From contig CAMQTJ010000020.1 in assembly GCA_947037125.1 (NCBI GenBank), positions 1-35,393 on the forward strand: a stretch of DNA of 35,393 nucleotides, read 5' to 3'. This stretch comes from an uncultured Holdemania sp. (GTDB taxonomy: Bacteria > Bacillota_I > Bacilli_A > Erysipelotrichales > Erysipelotrichaceae). This document shows positions 26,076 through 34,953 of this stretch, one piece after another. The notes beneath the pieces are model-generated. The model searched no databases and was not told the DNA's origin. It saw only the letters and a list, made by a program, of their open reading frames with translations. Made by a program: the position numbers and the translations under genes. Position 1 is the first letter of the stretch; every line of letters begins with the position of its first letter.

Positions 26076-26787
26076 GACTATTATTATCCATTAATCCGTA
26101 TTTCACTTTCATTCGATTTAGCTTCTCTAAGAAAGGATCAGTTAATAAAAATAAAAAAATGGTAGTCGCTATACCTTGTGAAATATTGACTGGAATTCCT
26201 GCAATTAAATTTGGAATTAAAATAGAAAAATCTGTGACATTAGTTAAAAATAAAGCACCACTAACATCCAGTAAAGGTCCGAATATAAAGAAATAAGATA
26301 AAGTACCATAAATAATTAAATTCAGTTTAGTAATACGTTTTTCTTTATTGAAGAATATAACACCTGCAAAAAAACCTAAAAATCCAAAACTTATCATCTG
26401 CCATGGAGTCCATGGACCCTGTCCTACCAAAAAATTTGAAGCAAGCATAGACATGCAACCAGCAATAAACCCACACTGTGCACCCATTGTAACGCCTGTT
26501 AAGATAACAATAGCACCAATCGGCTTAAAAAATGGAATAAATCCAAATATCGCTCTACCAATTACCGCAATTGCACACATTACAGCCAAAACTACAATTT
26601 CTTTTGCCTGTGGTTTTCTAGATTCAAATGATAAAAATAAAGAAGCAATACTTAAAAAAACTACGAGAAGACTTAATGGCATAAACATGGATACATCAAG
26701 CTTACTAGCTACAATAGTTACTAGTGGAATGGATGAAAAAACACATACTACACTTAGGATATATCTTATTGAATATTTTTTTGACAT
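26065..26787 (-). CDS. ECF transporter S subunit, predicted cobalamin type
   Basis: A 240-residue membrane protein with six to seven helices in the EcfS manner. It has the motif GQGPWTPWQM (122-131) and a Gly-rich segment before it (GVTMGAQCGFIAG), which resemble CbrT-like S subunits. ECF-CbrT of Lactobacillus delbrueckii is known to import vitamin B12. Together with the cobalamin riboswitch upstream of the operon, cobalamin or cobinamide is the best substrate guess. The start lies inside the end of the ATPase gene (22 bp overlap), with a GAGG-type ribosome site. The S fold is firm and the substrate is inferred. Confidence 0.8.
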   Translation of the reverse strand: MSKKYSIRYILSVVCVFSSIPLVTIVASKLDVSMFMPLSLLVVFLSIASLFLSFESRKPQAKEIVVLAVMCAIAVIGRAIFGFIPFFKPIGAIVILTGVTMGAQCGFIAGCMSMLASNFLVGQGPWTPWQMISFGFLGFFAGVIFFNKEKRITKLNLIIYGTLSYFFIFGPLLDVSGALFLTNVTDFSILIPNLIAGIPVNISQGIATTIFLFLLTDPFLEKLNRMKVKYGLMDNNSHEI

Positions 26788-28418
26788 AAATTTATTACCT
26801 CATTTGTGACTACAGTATTTTGAAATATGTGTCTTGACATTCTATTAGCGGCGGTCGTATAAAAATTATTCATTGAAAAGAATTTATTTGGCGTGTTGAC
26901 AGTTATAATATCACCATCAAAAAACATAGCCACTTCATCAGCATATTTTGCACAAAATTCCACATCATGAGAAACCAAAATTATAGTAACTTCATTATCT
27001 TGCAACTGTTTCAAAATCTCAGCAAGTTTATCCTTGAAAAAATTATCAATACCCTTTGTAGGTTCATCAAGAAGAAGAATTTTTGGATTAGTTAGTAATA
27101 CCTTGGCAAGAGCTGCCCTTTGAATTTCACCACCTGATAAATCAAATGGGTGGCTTCCAAGAAGGTCTGATATCTCGCATATTTCGACAACTCTTTGGAT
27201 TTCTTTTGAATTGTCTGTCATATCTTGTAAATCTTCGATAACTGTTTTAAACATAAAAAGGCTTGTAGGGTCTTGTGGTAGCATCGTTAAATTATTTGTG
27301 AATAGCATACTATCAGTCATTTTTTTAATTGATTTTCCATCGATTAAAATTTTACCACCATATATTTTATTCAATCCACAAATAGCTTTTAACATTGTAC
27401 TTTTTCCAGTTCCATTCCCACCCATAATGGCCAGCATACTAGCTTTTTTCACTTGTAAACTAAGCCCATTTAATATATCAGGTGAATCTTTTTCATATCT
27501 AAAATAAGCATCTTTAATTTCAAGTATAGGCTTTTGATTAAATATCTTACCATTATTTTCTTCTAATGAAGTATACTTTAAATCATTATTCATAAAAATT
27601 TCGCTTAACCAGTTTCGACCATCTCGAACGGTTAAAGGACATTTACCATCACCATTAATACCATAAAAAACCTGTACAGGTGTTGGAAGAGAAGCAAACA
27701 TTTCATTATTAAGATCCTTTAAAATTCTACCTATATTTTCAGGAATATCATTTGCAATAATTTCACCTTTTTCCATAACAATAACTCTATTTGAAAGTGC
27801 AAATACATTTTCTAATCTGTGTTCGGTTATTATAACAGTAGTGCCAAGTTCCTCGTTAATTTTTTTAATAGTATTTAAAAAATCAGCACTAGCGATTGGA
27901 TCAAGTTGTGATGTTGGTTCATCTAAAATTAAAACTTCGGGTTGCATAGCCATAACAGATGCTAGGTTTAAAAGCTGTTTTTGCCCTCCTGAAAGTTCAG
28001 AAACATTTTTATGAAACCATGTATCTATACCAAAATAATTTGCCATTTCAGCAACTCTAATACGAATTGTTTTTTGATCAACACCAAGATTTTCTAGTCC
28101 AAAAGCTAGTTCATGCCAAACTTTATCTGTCACAATTTGGCTATCTGGATTTTGCATTACAAACCCGATTTTACTTACTTGGTCACTTAGTGGTAGCGTG
28201 AATAAATTTTCTTTATTAAACAATATATCACCCTCAGTTTTACCATGAGCTGTAAGAATTGGTTTTAGTAACTTTAATAATGTTGTTTTTCCACAACCAC
28301 TTCTACCACAAATTGCGATATATTCCCCTTTATTAATGTCTAAACTTAAGGATTTTACGGCTTTTTCTTGTTTTAGCGGATAAGTAAAACTTAAATTCTC
28401 GATTTTAAAATGTTCCAT
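26766..28418 (-). CDS. ECF transporter double ATPase (EcfA-EcfA' fusion)
   Basis: A 550-residue fusion of two ABC ATPases that drives the transporter. Domain 1 has Walker A GRSGCGKTT (38-46), signature LSGGQ (142-146), Walker B ILDEPTS (164-170) and switch His200. Domain 2 has Walker A GGNGTGKST (333-341), signature LSGGE (427-431) and LLDEPTK (449-455). All catalytic residues are present in both. ECF modules usually have two separate A genes; a fused pair is a known variant. It overlaps the T gene upstream by 28 bp and the S gene downstream by 22 bp. Confidence 0.95.
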   Translation of the reverse strand: MEHFKIENLSFTYPLKQEKAVKSLSLDINKGEYIAICGRSGCGKTTLLKLLKPILTAHGKTEGDILFNKENLFTLPLSDQVSKIGFVMQNPDSQIVTDKVWHELAFGLENLGVDQKTIRIRVAEMANYFGIDTWFHKNVSELSGGQKQLLNLASVMAMQPEVLILDEPTSQLDPIASADFLNTIKKINEELGTTVIITEHRLENVFALSNRVIVMEKGEIIANDIPENIGRILKDLNNEMFASLPTPVQVFYGINGDGKCPLTVRDGRNWLSEIFMNNDLKYTSLEENNGKIFNQKPILEIKDAYFRYEKDSPDILNGLSLQVKKASMLAIMGGNGTGKSTMLKAICGLNKIYGGKILIDGKSIKKMTDSMLFTNNLTMLPQDPTSLFMFKTVIEDLQDMTDNSKEIQRVVEICEISDLLGSHPFDLSGGEIQRAALAKVLLTNPKILLLDEPTKGIDNFFKDKLAEILKQLQDNEVTIILVSHDVEFCAKYADEVAMFFDGDIITVNTPNKFFSMNNFYTTAANRMSRHIFQNTVVTNEVINLCQKNIQ

Positions 28419-29221
28419 TTTTTCTCCTCAATTAAAATATATATACTTGGTGATACAAACATAACTAATAAAAATAATACCAGTAATTGACTAATATCTT
28501 CCATAGCAGATAATGTAAATCCAATTAAAGAAAATATAACAATACCTAAAAGAATTTTATCTGAGTATCTAAATTTATAAATCGCAAAATTTGTTTTACC
28601 AGATAAACCATACCCTCTATTTATCATTGCCTGTGAAGTATATATTGAATTTTCAAGGGCTGATGTCATAATGGCACTTAATATTGTCATGGCATTTTTT
28701 ATATTTTTTCTTTTTGATTGCCCCTTTAAAATACCTTTACCTATACATTTAGAAACACATAGCATATGGTTTATTATTCGCTTATAAAGTGGAATAAATC
28801 TCATTATCATACAAAATAAAAGTGAAGTACTAGGTACTATTTTCCCAAATAAAAATATAAATTTATCACTGGTTATTATTAAACTATAACATGAAAATAA
28901 ATTAATAACTGAAATATATAAAAATGATAACTTTATACCAAATAAAAGTGAAAGTGTGATATTAAATCCAAAAATTGTAAATAAAACAGTAGACGATGAA
29001 CTATTAAAAATCATATTTACAGCAGTAAATACAATTATAGCACCTATAGTATAGATTAAAATATAAAATATTTTTTCTTTTTTCAGTAAGTATCTAAGGA
29101 TTAAAGATGATACGAAACATATAAATAAATGCACAAAATTAGTAGCAAACATATTTATGGAAATAGTCAATGTAAAGTAAGTAAAAGCTACAACAGGATG
29201 AACCTTATCAAAATATTTCAT
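28391..29221 (-). CDS. ecfT: ECF transporter T subunit (first copy)
   Basis: A 276-residue membrane protein with about six helices and the coupling motif QAMINRGYGLSGKTNFAIYKF-like segment near residue 200. It is homologous to the T subunit at 25203-26075, but the two are clearly diverged. It lies 32 bp after the DUF4430 gene and overlaps the ATPase gene by 28 bp, so the operon is tightly coupled. The two T proteins may be alternative partners of the same ATPases or may pair unusually; the sequence does not settle it. Confidence 0.88.
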   Translation of the reverse strand: MKYFDKVHPVVAFTYFTLTISINMFATNFVHLFICFVSSLILRYLLKKEKIFYILIYTIGAIIVFTAVNMIFNSSSSTVLFTIFGFNITLSLLFGIKLSFLYISVINLFSCYSLIITSDKFIFLFGKIVPSTSLLFCMIMRFIPLYKRIINHMLCVSKCIGKGILKGQSKRKNIKNAMTILSAIMTSALENSIYTSQAMINRGYGLSGKTNFAIYKFRYSDKILLGIVIFSLIGFTLSAMEDISQLLVLFLLVMFVSPSIYILIEEKKWNILKSRI

Positions 29222-29253
29222 ATACTCCCTTTCCTTTAACTAAATCATTTTGA

Positions 29254-30465
29254 TCAATAATTACATGTATAGCTAAGTGTAATATAATCACCATCTTCTA
29301 GCGTGTATTTTGAAACACCATAATTCGGCTTCCAACCATTGACCTGAAAAAGCCAACCAGAACCATCTCCACAGTCGAATTCGTATAGGTTATTAATACC
29401 TTCAATATAGTAGCTATCATAAATTGGGAACCATTGTGTTTCCAATGGAATTTCATTCTTGTCACAAATAGTTTTTAAAATATCATAAACAGTTGTTCCT
29501 TTTGGAACTTGTAAAAAAGTTGGAGATAGTATATAACCTGATGAAGGAACATATTTGTCTTTACCTTCAGCCAAATCTTCTATATTCAATAAAATTTGCG
29601 AACACTCTATCTCAATTCCAACAAAAATTGTTTCCTCATTATCTTCATTAATTATTCCATCGATATCGCCAATTTCAAAATCGCTGTCAGGCATATCAAT
29701 ATTAATATCACCACTTTTATCTCCTGTCACTATTGTTGTTGTACCTTCACTAAGTGCCATTTCAATAGCTTTTTTATTTTCTTCCAAAACTATATTTTTA
29801 TGATCTTGTCTATCTTTAGTTATTTGCGCTAAAGTTTCAGCATCAACAAAAATGTTTTTTTCACTTAAAACACAGTATGAAATTTCTTTATCACTTAAAT
29901 CATTAGCAGTTAAATCAGTAATAATAAATGATTTATCAGTAGATAAACTTATTGAACTACCCATGGTTAAAACTTGACTTTCATTTGGAGTATCAATAGT
30001 TATTTCACCAGCGTAAACCTTCACATTTGGAATATTACCAAGCAGTGAAGTATATATTAGCGAATCTTCGCCTGTAATTATCAAGTCATCAACGATAATT
30101 GATGTATCATGAGGCAAGCTATCACTATAAAAAGCACCTTTAATTAAAATAATGCTATCAGATTTTACCTGCACTGTCGAACTTTCTTCCAAAGTTATTG
30201 AGATATTTTCACCTATTACTACAGTAGCTACAGACCCATCAGTGGTTTTAATTATATCATCAATGGCAATATCAGTATCACTTTTCAAAGAATAACCAAT
30301 ATTATTTCTTTCAACAGTGACATTTCCTATAACATCCTTACTAACGCCCACTTGAAGTGATGCGTCCGGATTTTTTTGTGTTTGCACAAATAATATTCCG
30401 CCAGTAATTACAGTTAAAACGGCAATTACTAAGCAGATATTTAAAATTAAATTTTTATTTTTCAC
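29254..30465 (-). CDS. Membrane-anchored FecR-like/DUF4430 (transcobalamin-like) protein
   Basis: A 403-residue protein with one N-terminal membrane helix (about 7-27) and the rest outside. Residues ~55-200 form a FecR-like beta domain (DDIIKTTDGSVATVVIGENI). Residues 281-403 are a DUF4430 domain, which resembles the C-terminal beta domain of the human B12 carriers transcobalamin and intrinsic factor. It shows GTTVYDILK, YIEGINNLYEFDCGDGSGW, VNGWKPNYGVSKYTLEDGD and YTC. A Cys before (C288) and three later may form disulfides. It starts 2 bp after the stop of the giant surface protein. With the riboswitch and ECF genes, it is likely a cobalamin-binding or hand-over protein; this is inference. 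Confidence 0.85.
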   Translation of the reverse strand: MKNKNLILNICLVIAVLTVITGGILFVQTQKNPDASLQVGVSKDVIGNVTVERNNIGYSLKSDTDIAIDDIIKTTDGSVATVVIGENISITLEESSTVQVKSDSIILIKGAFYSDSLPHDTSIIVDDLIITGEDSLIYTSLLGNIPNVKVYAGEITIDTPNESQVLTMGSSISLSTDKSFIITDLTANDLSDKEISYCVLSEKNIFVDAETLAQITKDRQDHKNIVLEENKKAIEMALSEGTTTIVTGDKSGDINIDMPDSDFEIGDIDGIINEDNEETIFVGIEIECSQILLNIEDLAEGKDKYVPSSGYILSPTFLQVPKGTTVYDILKTICDKNEIPLETQWFPIYDSYYIEGINNLYEFDCGDGSGWLFQVNGWKPNYGVSKYTLEDGDYITLSYTCNY

Positions 30466-30467
30466 AA

Positions 30468-33400
30468 TTATACCTCTTTATTAACTTTTTTTTGCTTTGC
30501 ATATCTAACTTTTAACCCTAAAATCGCTAAAATAATTGCAATTCCAATACCGATTAAAATAGATGATAGATTACTTTTTTCTGACTGAATAACTGGAATA
30601 TCAAGGGATATTTCACCTTTTACACCACCTATTGCATAGCTAGAAAAACTATTTACTGTTGCAACTATTTTATCGTCAATAATTTTAGTCGCTAGATATT
30701 CAATGGTTTTATCATCTTTGTAATGAACCAAAACATATTCTTCGTATCCAGTTAAATTTTCAACATCAAGTTCCATAGTCAAGTTTTTTTCTGGTTTATA
30801 TACGTCGCCTGTAAGGACATTTTCTAATGAAATATCCCACATTGTAATTACATCTACTTGGTCTGCTTTTTCTTTTAAAGTGTTAAGAGATGTCATTCCC
30901 TTTGCAAAACTTGTAATAGGTGTACAATGAATTTTTATATTAGCTGGTAGGCCGTTTATTTTAACACCATTATCAATATCAGTATGGTTTTTTTCAGCCA
31001 CTTTGCTAACAGATTCTTCAAGAATATCCTTATTAACAAATAACGCTTTTTGTGTGTCATCTAATTGATTATATTCTTCGTACAATAAAAGGATTGAAAT
31101 CTCGTCAGAAGTTGATAGCTCATCTAGTTGTTTTGTAAGAAGGTATTCACTTTTCGCAACTTTAATCATTAAGTCTTTTGCAATATCTGATGCTGCCACA
31201 GGTATTTCAATTTCACCAAAAATATTTTTTGTATCTAAACTTTTTCCAGTTAATTTTTTGTACACATCTTGGATCTCTTTTATTTTTGCACTAAAATTTT
31301 TCCTAACCTCTTCCAGTGAAGTTTTAAATTCCTCTTGTAGTGACAAACTTTTAATTCTATTTACAGCGATAAATAGTTTTTCACTATTATTAACAGAATC
31401 CTTCTCAGGTTTTGTTAAACTATCATATTCCTTTTTAAGGCTATCAACGATATCTTTACTATCACTATTAATTTCACCTAGATTATCAATTTTTTCAATT
31501 ACATTTTGAGCCTTATCAGTAACAGGTCTTTCAACCACTGTATCACCAAAAATTGTAATTGCAAATTGTGCACTTAGTCCTGTATCAGCACTTTTAGCAG
31601 TGATAATTACCTGCGGAACTTCAATGCTGTTTGGAGCATTAGCAACAACTAATCCATTTTCATCAACAGTTGCAAAGTATGTATTAGACGACGACCATAC
31701 AACATTTTTGTTTGTTGCATCTAAAGGAAGTACGGTAGCATTTAACTGTAATGTGCCATCAGTTTCAAGAAAACCCATCGTTTTTTCATCTGTATATGAA
31801 ACTGAAATTGATGTAACTGGAACATTATCGCTAATTTCATCAAGTACAGTGAATGTTATATTTGGTAAGGTTGAAAACATATCATTATGAACATCTGCAC
31901 CTGTGTTTATATCACCAATTTCTTTTATTTTATCTCTACCTGCTTCATCACCAAACCAAAAAGTGTTTATCTGTCCACTAGAAAGAGTGTTATCTCCAAT
32001 CATTTCTTCAGTTGTGATTATTGTGATTGTATTATTTGTTGCTAAATCCCACTGATTACATCTACCTTCAAAAATTTTACCATCTAAAGTGTATTCAACC
32101 CTTGAAGCTTTACCTTCCCAATATATGTCTTGATAGCAAGGATTATAGATTGTCGCAAGCTTATAGATTGGCATTGTTATGCCTTTAAATGATATGTTTA
32201 AAGTATCTCCTATCTTGATTTTATCATTATCACCAGTATTGTTTTTAACTATAATCTCAATTTTTCTTGCATCTACAATTTTATACTCGGTTTTTCTTTT
32301 ACCGTCATCAGTTTTTGCAGTAATACCAATAATATTGGCACCATTTAAAAGATTTACAGTATAGCTACCATCAGTTGTATCTAATATTTGACCATTTAAA
32401 CTCACAGTAACTTCACCTTTATCAGATGCCGCTTTAAAATTGTATGGAACAGTATCCCCTTTATCAAAGTAGATAGTATCATATGTTGTTTGTGTTATAT
32501 TATGAGTAATAATTGCTTCTGATGGTTCATTATTAACATCAAAAATAACATAAGCCGTGTTTACTTCAGCTGATTTATCCCATGTGTTACCTTTATATTC
32601 ATGAGCATCATAGGTTACCTTTACTATTGAAACACCTTCTTTAACTGATTCAACTGTAATTCTGTCATCACTGTCAATTCCTGATAATATTATGCTGTTA
32701 CCAGCAATAATTTCAAAATTAAAGTTAGGTCTTTGTACATCATTATTTATTGAGTCATTAACAATTTGTGAAAGTCTACGTGGATAAATTTCAGTTTTTT
32801 CTCCAATTTTCATCTCTTTGTAGTCATATTGAAGCCATAAATCTTCCTCAAAATTATCAGGCACACCTATTATATTGTTTAGTGTAAATTTTGGAAACAC
32901 AATTGTCTCACTTGTATCGTCAGCAAGTACCGACAAATCAAAACTTACAGATTGACTATCAACATTTGCGGTAATTGTAACAGGTTTTTTTGTTACTTTT
33001 AAAGCTTCAAGTGAACCATTTTCACTAATGGAAATAAGTGTTGGATCACTACTTGTCCACAATGGTGCTACTACTTCTTGTTCTTGATTGCCTGAATAAG
33101 AACCGACACAGTTTAGTTTTATTTTAGTACCAATATGAATTAAAGTAGGAATATTAGTTATTTCAAGACTACCTTCGTTTAATGTTCTTTCAATTATTAC
33201 AACTTCAAATGAAGCAGAGCGATCATTATATGTTGCAGTTATAGTAACTGGTTTATCTTTTTCAGTTGGCTTTAAAGCTGTTATTTTTCCAGTCTTGAAA
33301 TAGCTTCCAACTTCAACAGATACAATATCAGGATCACTGCTACTAAATAAAACTCCCGAAATATTAACATTAAACACATGCGTTTGCCCAACTTCTAAAG

Positions 33401-34685
33401 GTTTTAAAGGAATATTAGAAACAACAATTGTTTCTAATTCGTATATCTTATCTAAGGCAGCTGTAAGTATATCCACATTAGTCACATTTACCTTTTCTGC
33501 ATCTGTTAATTTGTTGTATTCCTCACTTACCATCAAAATATTAGCTTTATCTTTATCTAAAGTGATAGTATCAATTTGTGGAATACTGTTAATCAGCTCT
33601 ATTACTTTTTTTGTTGGCGTCGCTTCTACCCAATTTTCATCAATAGTAAAAGTAACGTCAGGTAATCTTCCAAAATTATTTTCTTTCACAATACCAGATC
33701 CAAAATCCAATCCATCAGAACTGTCTTTTGATTTTTCATAAACAGTACCATTAGATAGGTTATAAGTACCAGGAATTAGACCAGTAATTTCTAAGCCCCA
33801 TTTTTCAGAGATTTGATCACTATTAATACCATTAATAGTTTCTTGTTGTGCAATATCAGTTGTAAATGAAACATATGATTTTTCTCGATCCCATTTAAAT
33901 TGAAATGGAGGCCATGGCGGACCAGGTTTTCGAATCGAATTTATAGGGACACTAATATCAGAAAAGAATATATTTACTGAATCCTTACTAGGATATTTAA
34001 AGCTAATTTCAATTTTTTTACTTTTAAATTCTCTGGTTTCAGTTCCAAAAGCTATGCTATTGTCGTTTGTAAAGGTAACCAAATCAGCTCCAATTATAAA
34101 AGTTTCCCCTTCTAAATAGTAAAAAGTGTCACCACTTCCACTACTTTCGCTATTGTGATATTGGTTTAATTGTTTATCCGTTATTTCAATAGCCAAAGCA
34201 TACTTTGTATCATCAGATATAGTTTCGACACTTTGAAAAGAACTATCTTCATCAAGTAGAGCAGTTGTTTCATCATCCTTTGCATAACTATTTTCATCCA
34301 TTGGTGGATTCGTAACCACTGGAACGTTTAGCTCATGTATTATTACTAAAGCTTGTACTAAATTTTCATAATTTAGTACCAACAACTTATCTTCAGCCGT
34401 TAAACTATTATAAGAATCACTACATTTTTCAATGTTAATTTGATCATCGAAAGTAATGTCATCAATATTGGGTAAAGAATCGATTAAATCCATTACATCT
34501 ATTGTACTAATTGGTTCAACTTTTTCATCAATAACTAATTCATTATCGTTTATTTCATTTTCTTGTACTACTTGTTCTTTAAGTAATTGAGATGCTTTAA
34601 TTGAATCCGCAAATACTGTGTTTGTGCCTGCAAAAAGGTTGAAAATCATGCAAACAGCTAGTGTTAGTGAAAGATATTTTTTCAT
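30468..34685 (-). CDS. Giant membrane-anchored surface protein of the cobalamin operon
   Basis: About 1405 residues. It has an N-terminal signal peptide (cleavage likely after VFA near residue 26) and a C-terminal membrane helix (SILIGIGIAIILAILGL) with a basic tail; no LPxTG sorting signal. Between them (longer numbering) are helical repeats of the type I..LP.ID.IT....Y..LT..EK..V.N near 70-124, 367-423, 1068-1121 and 1196-1237. Two beta domains end in LPDVTFTIDEN (~347) and LPNITFTVLDE (~946), and Big2-like Ig domains lie at ~430-592 and 960-1053. ATG 34703 is part of its own ribosome site (ATGGAG), so I start at 34685. First gene behind the B12 riboswitch. Predicted to reach through the wall and bind cobalamin or a carrier; binding is unproven. 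Confidence 0.8.
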   Translation of the reverse strand: MKKYLSLTLAVCMIFNLFAGTNTVFADSIKASQLLKEQVVQENEINDNELVIDEKVEPISTIDVMDLIDSLPNIDDITFDDQINIEKCSDSYNSLTAEDKLLVLNYENLVQALVIIHELNVPVVTNPPMDENSYAKDDETTALLDEDSSFQSVETISDDTKYALAIEITDKQLNQYHNSESSGSGDTFYYLEGETFIIGADLVTFTNDNSIAFGTETREFKSKKIEISFKYPSKDSVNIFFSDISVPINSIRKPGPPWPPFQFKWDREKSYVSFTTDIAQQETINGINSDQISEKWGLEITGLIPGTYNLSNGTVYEKSKDSSDGLDFGSGIVKENNFGRLPDVTFTIDENWVEATPTKKVIELINSIPQIDTITLDKDKANILMVSEEYNKLTDAEKVNVTNVDILTAALDKIYELETIVVSNIPLKPLEVGQTHVFNVNISGVLFSSSDPDIVSVEVGSYFKTGKITALKPTEKDKPVTITATYNDRSASFEVVIIERTLNEGSLEITNIPTLIHIGTKIKLNCVGSYSGNQEQEVVAPLWTSSDPTLISISENGSLEALKVTKKPVTITANVDSQSVSFDLSVLADDTSETIVFPKFTLNNIIGVPDNFEEDLWLQYDYKEMKIGEKTEIYPRRLSQIVNDSINNDVQRPNFNFEIIAGNSIILSGIDSDDRITVESVKEGVSIVKVTYDAHEYKGNTWDKSAEVNTAYVIFDVNNEPSEAIITHNITQTTYDTIYFDKGDTVPYNFKAASDKGEVTVSLNGQILDTTDGSYTVNLLNGANIIGITAKTDDGKRKTEYKIVDARKIEIIVKNNTGDNDKIKIGDTLNISFKGITMPIYKLATIYNPCYQDIYWEGKASRVEYTLDGKIFEGRCNQWDLATNNTITIITTEEMIGDNTLSSGQINTFWFGDEAGRDKIKEIGDINTGADVHNDMFSTLPNITFTVLDEISDNVPVTSISVSYTDEKTMGFLETDGTLQLNATVLPLDATNKNVVWSSSNTYFATVDENGLVVANAPNSIEVPQVIITAKSADTGLSAQFAITIFGDTVVERPVTDKAQNVIEKIDNLGEINSDSKDIVDSLKKEYDSLTKPEKDSVNNSEKLFIAVNRIKSLSLQEEFKTSLEEVRKNFSAKIKEIQDVYKKLTGKSLDTKNIFGEIEIPVAASDIAKDLMIKVAKSEYLLTKQLDELSTSDEISILLLYEEYNQLDDTQKALFVNKDILEESVSKVAEKNHTDIDNGVKINGLPANIKIHCTPITSFAKGMTSLNTLKEKADQVDVITMWDISLENVLTGDVYKPEKNLTMELDVENLTGYEEYVLVHYKDDKTIEYLATKIIDDKIVATVNSFSSYAIGGVKGEISLDIPVIQSEKSNLSSILIGIGIAIILAILGLKVRYAKQKKVNKEV

Positions 34686-34724
34686 TTTAAGTTTACTCTC
34701 CATCTATTTTTTGAATTTTTCCAC

Positions 34725-34750
34725 AAAAAAACAGCACCAATCCAGGTGCT
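34725..34750 (-). terminator. Riboswitch expression platform: intrinsic terminator
   Basis: On the minus strand AGCACC and GGTGCT form a 6-bp stem with a 6-nt loop, followed by a run of seven T after one G. It sits between the cobalamin aptamer and the first gene, so control is most likely by premature termination. A competing antiterminator stem could not be fixed by eye. Confidence 0.8.
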
Positions 34751-34807
34751 TAGAATGTAATCATAAAAGATTAATCCCCATTCATCCTGCGTGAAATAAG
34801 ATTTTTT

Positions 34808-34900
34808 AATATAAATAAAGGTGTTCTGACTTAAGCATAAAGCTATTACAGTGGCGCGACCGTGTAGGATTTTACCTACTTCCATGATTTATATAATATT
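34808..34900 (-). ncRNA. Cobalamin (B12) riboswitch aptamer
   Basis: Minus-strand landmarks of the B12 aptamer are all present in order. ATGGAAGTAGGTAAAATCCTA is followed by CGGTCGCGCCACTGTAA, the last part (34846-34855) being the conserved GCCACTGTAA. AAGTCAGAACACC lies at 34820-34832. AT-rich flanks (TATAAAT and ATTTATA) can pair to close the structure. It should bind adenosyl- or methylcobalamin and turn the operon off. It is preceded by a clear promoter and followed by a terminator. A 67-codon frame across this region is not a gene. Confidence 0.93.
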
Positions 34901-34924
34901 TACTTGTTGTTTAAATGCAATGTC

Positions 34925-34953
34925 AGTATACTACTTATCCTTTTAATTGTAAA
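34925..34953 (-). promoter_or_regulatory. Promoter of the cobalamin operon
   Basis: On the minus strand TTTACA and TATACT are exactly 17 bp apart. Transcription would start near 34918, giving a leader of about 230 nt that includes the aptamer and the terminator. Confidence 0.7.

Noticed and set aside
26348-26809. 153-codon plus-strand frame opposite the ECF S gene
   Set aside because: It is antisense to a clear membrane protein and crosses gene borders; no ribosome site.
30468-34685. Sortase (LPxTG) anchoring of the giant surface protein
   Set aside because: The C-terminus has a membrane helix and basic tail but no LPxTG-like motif before it; simple membrane anchoring fits better.
34682-34885. 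67-codon minus-strand frame before the giant surface protein
   Set aside because: It runs through the B12 aptamer and its terminator; the sequence conservation is that of the RNA, not of a protein.
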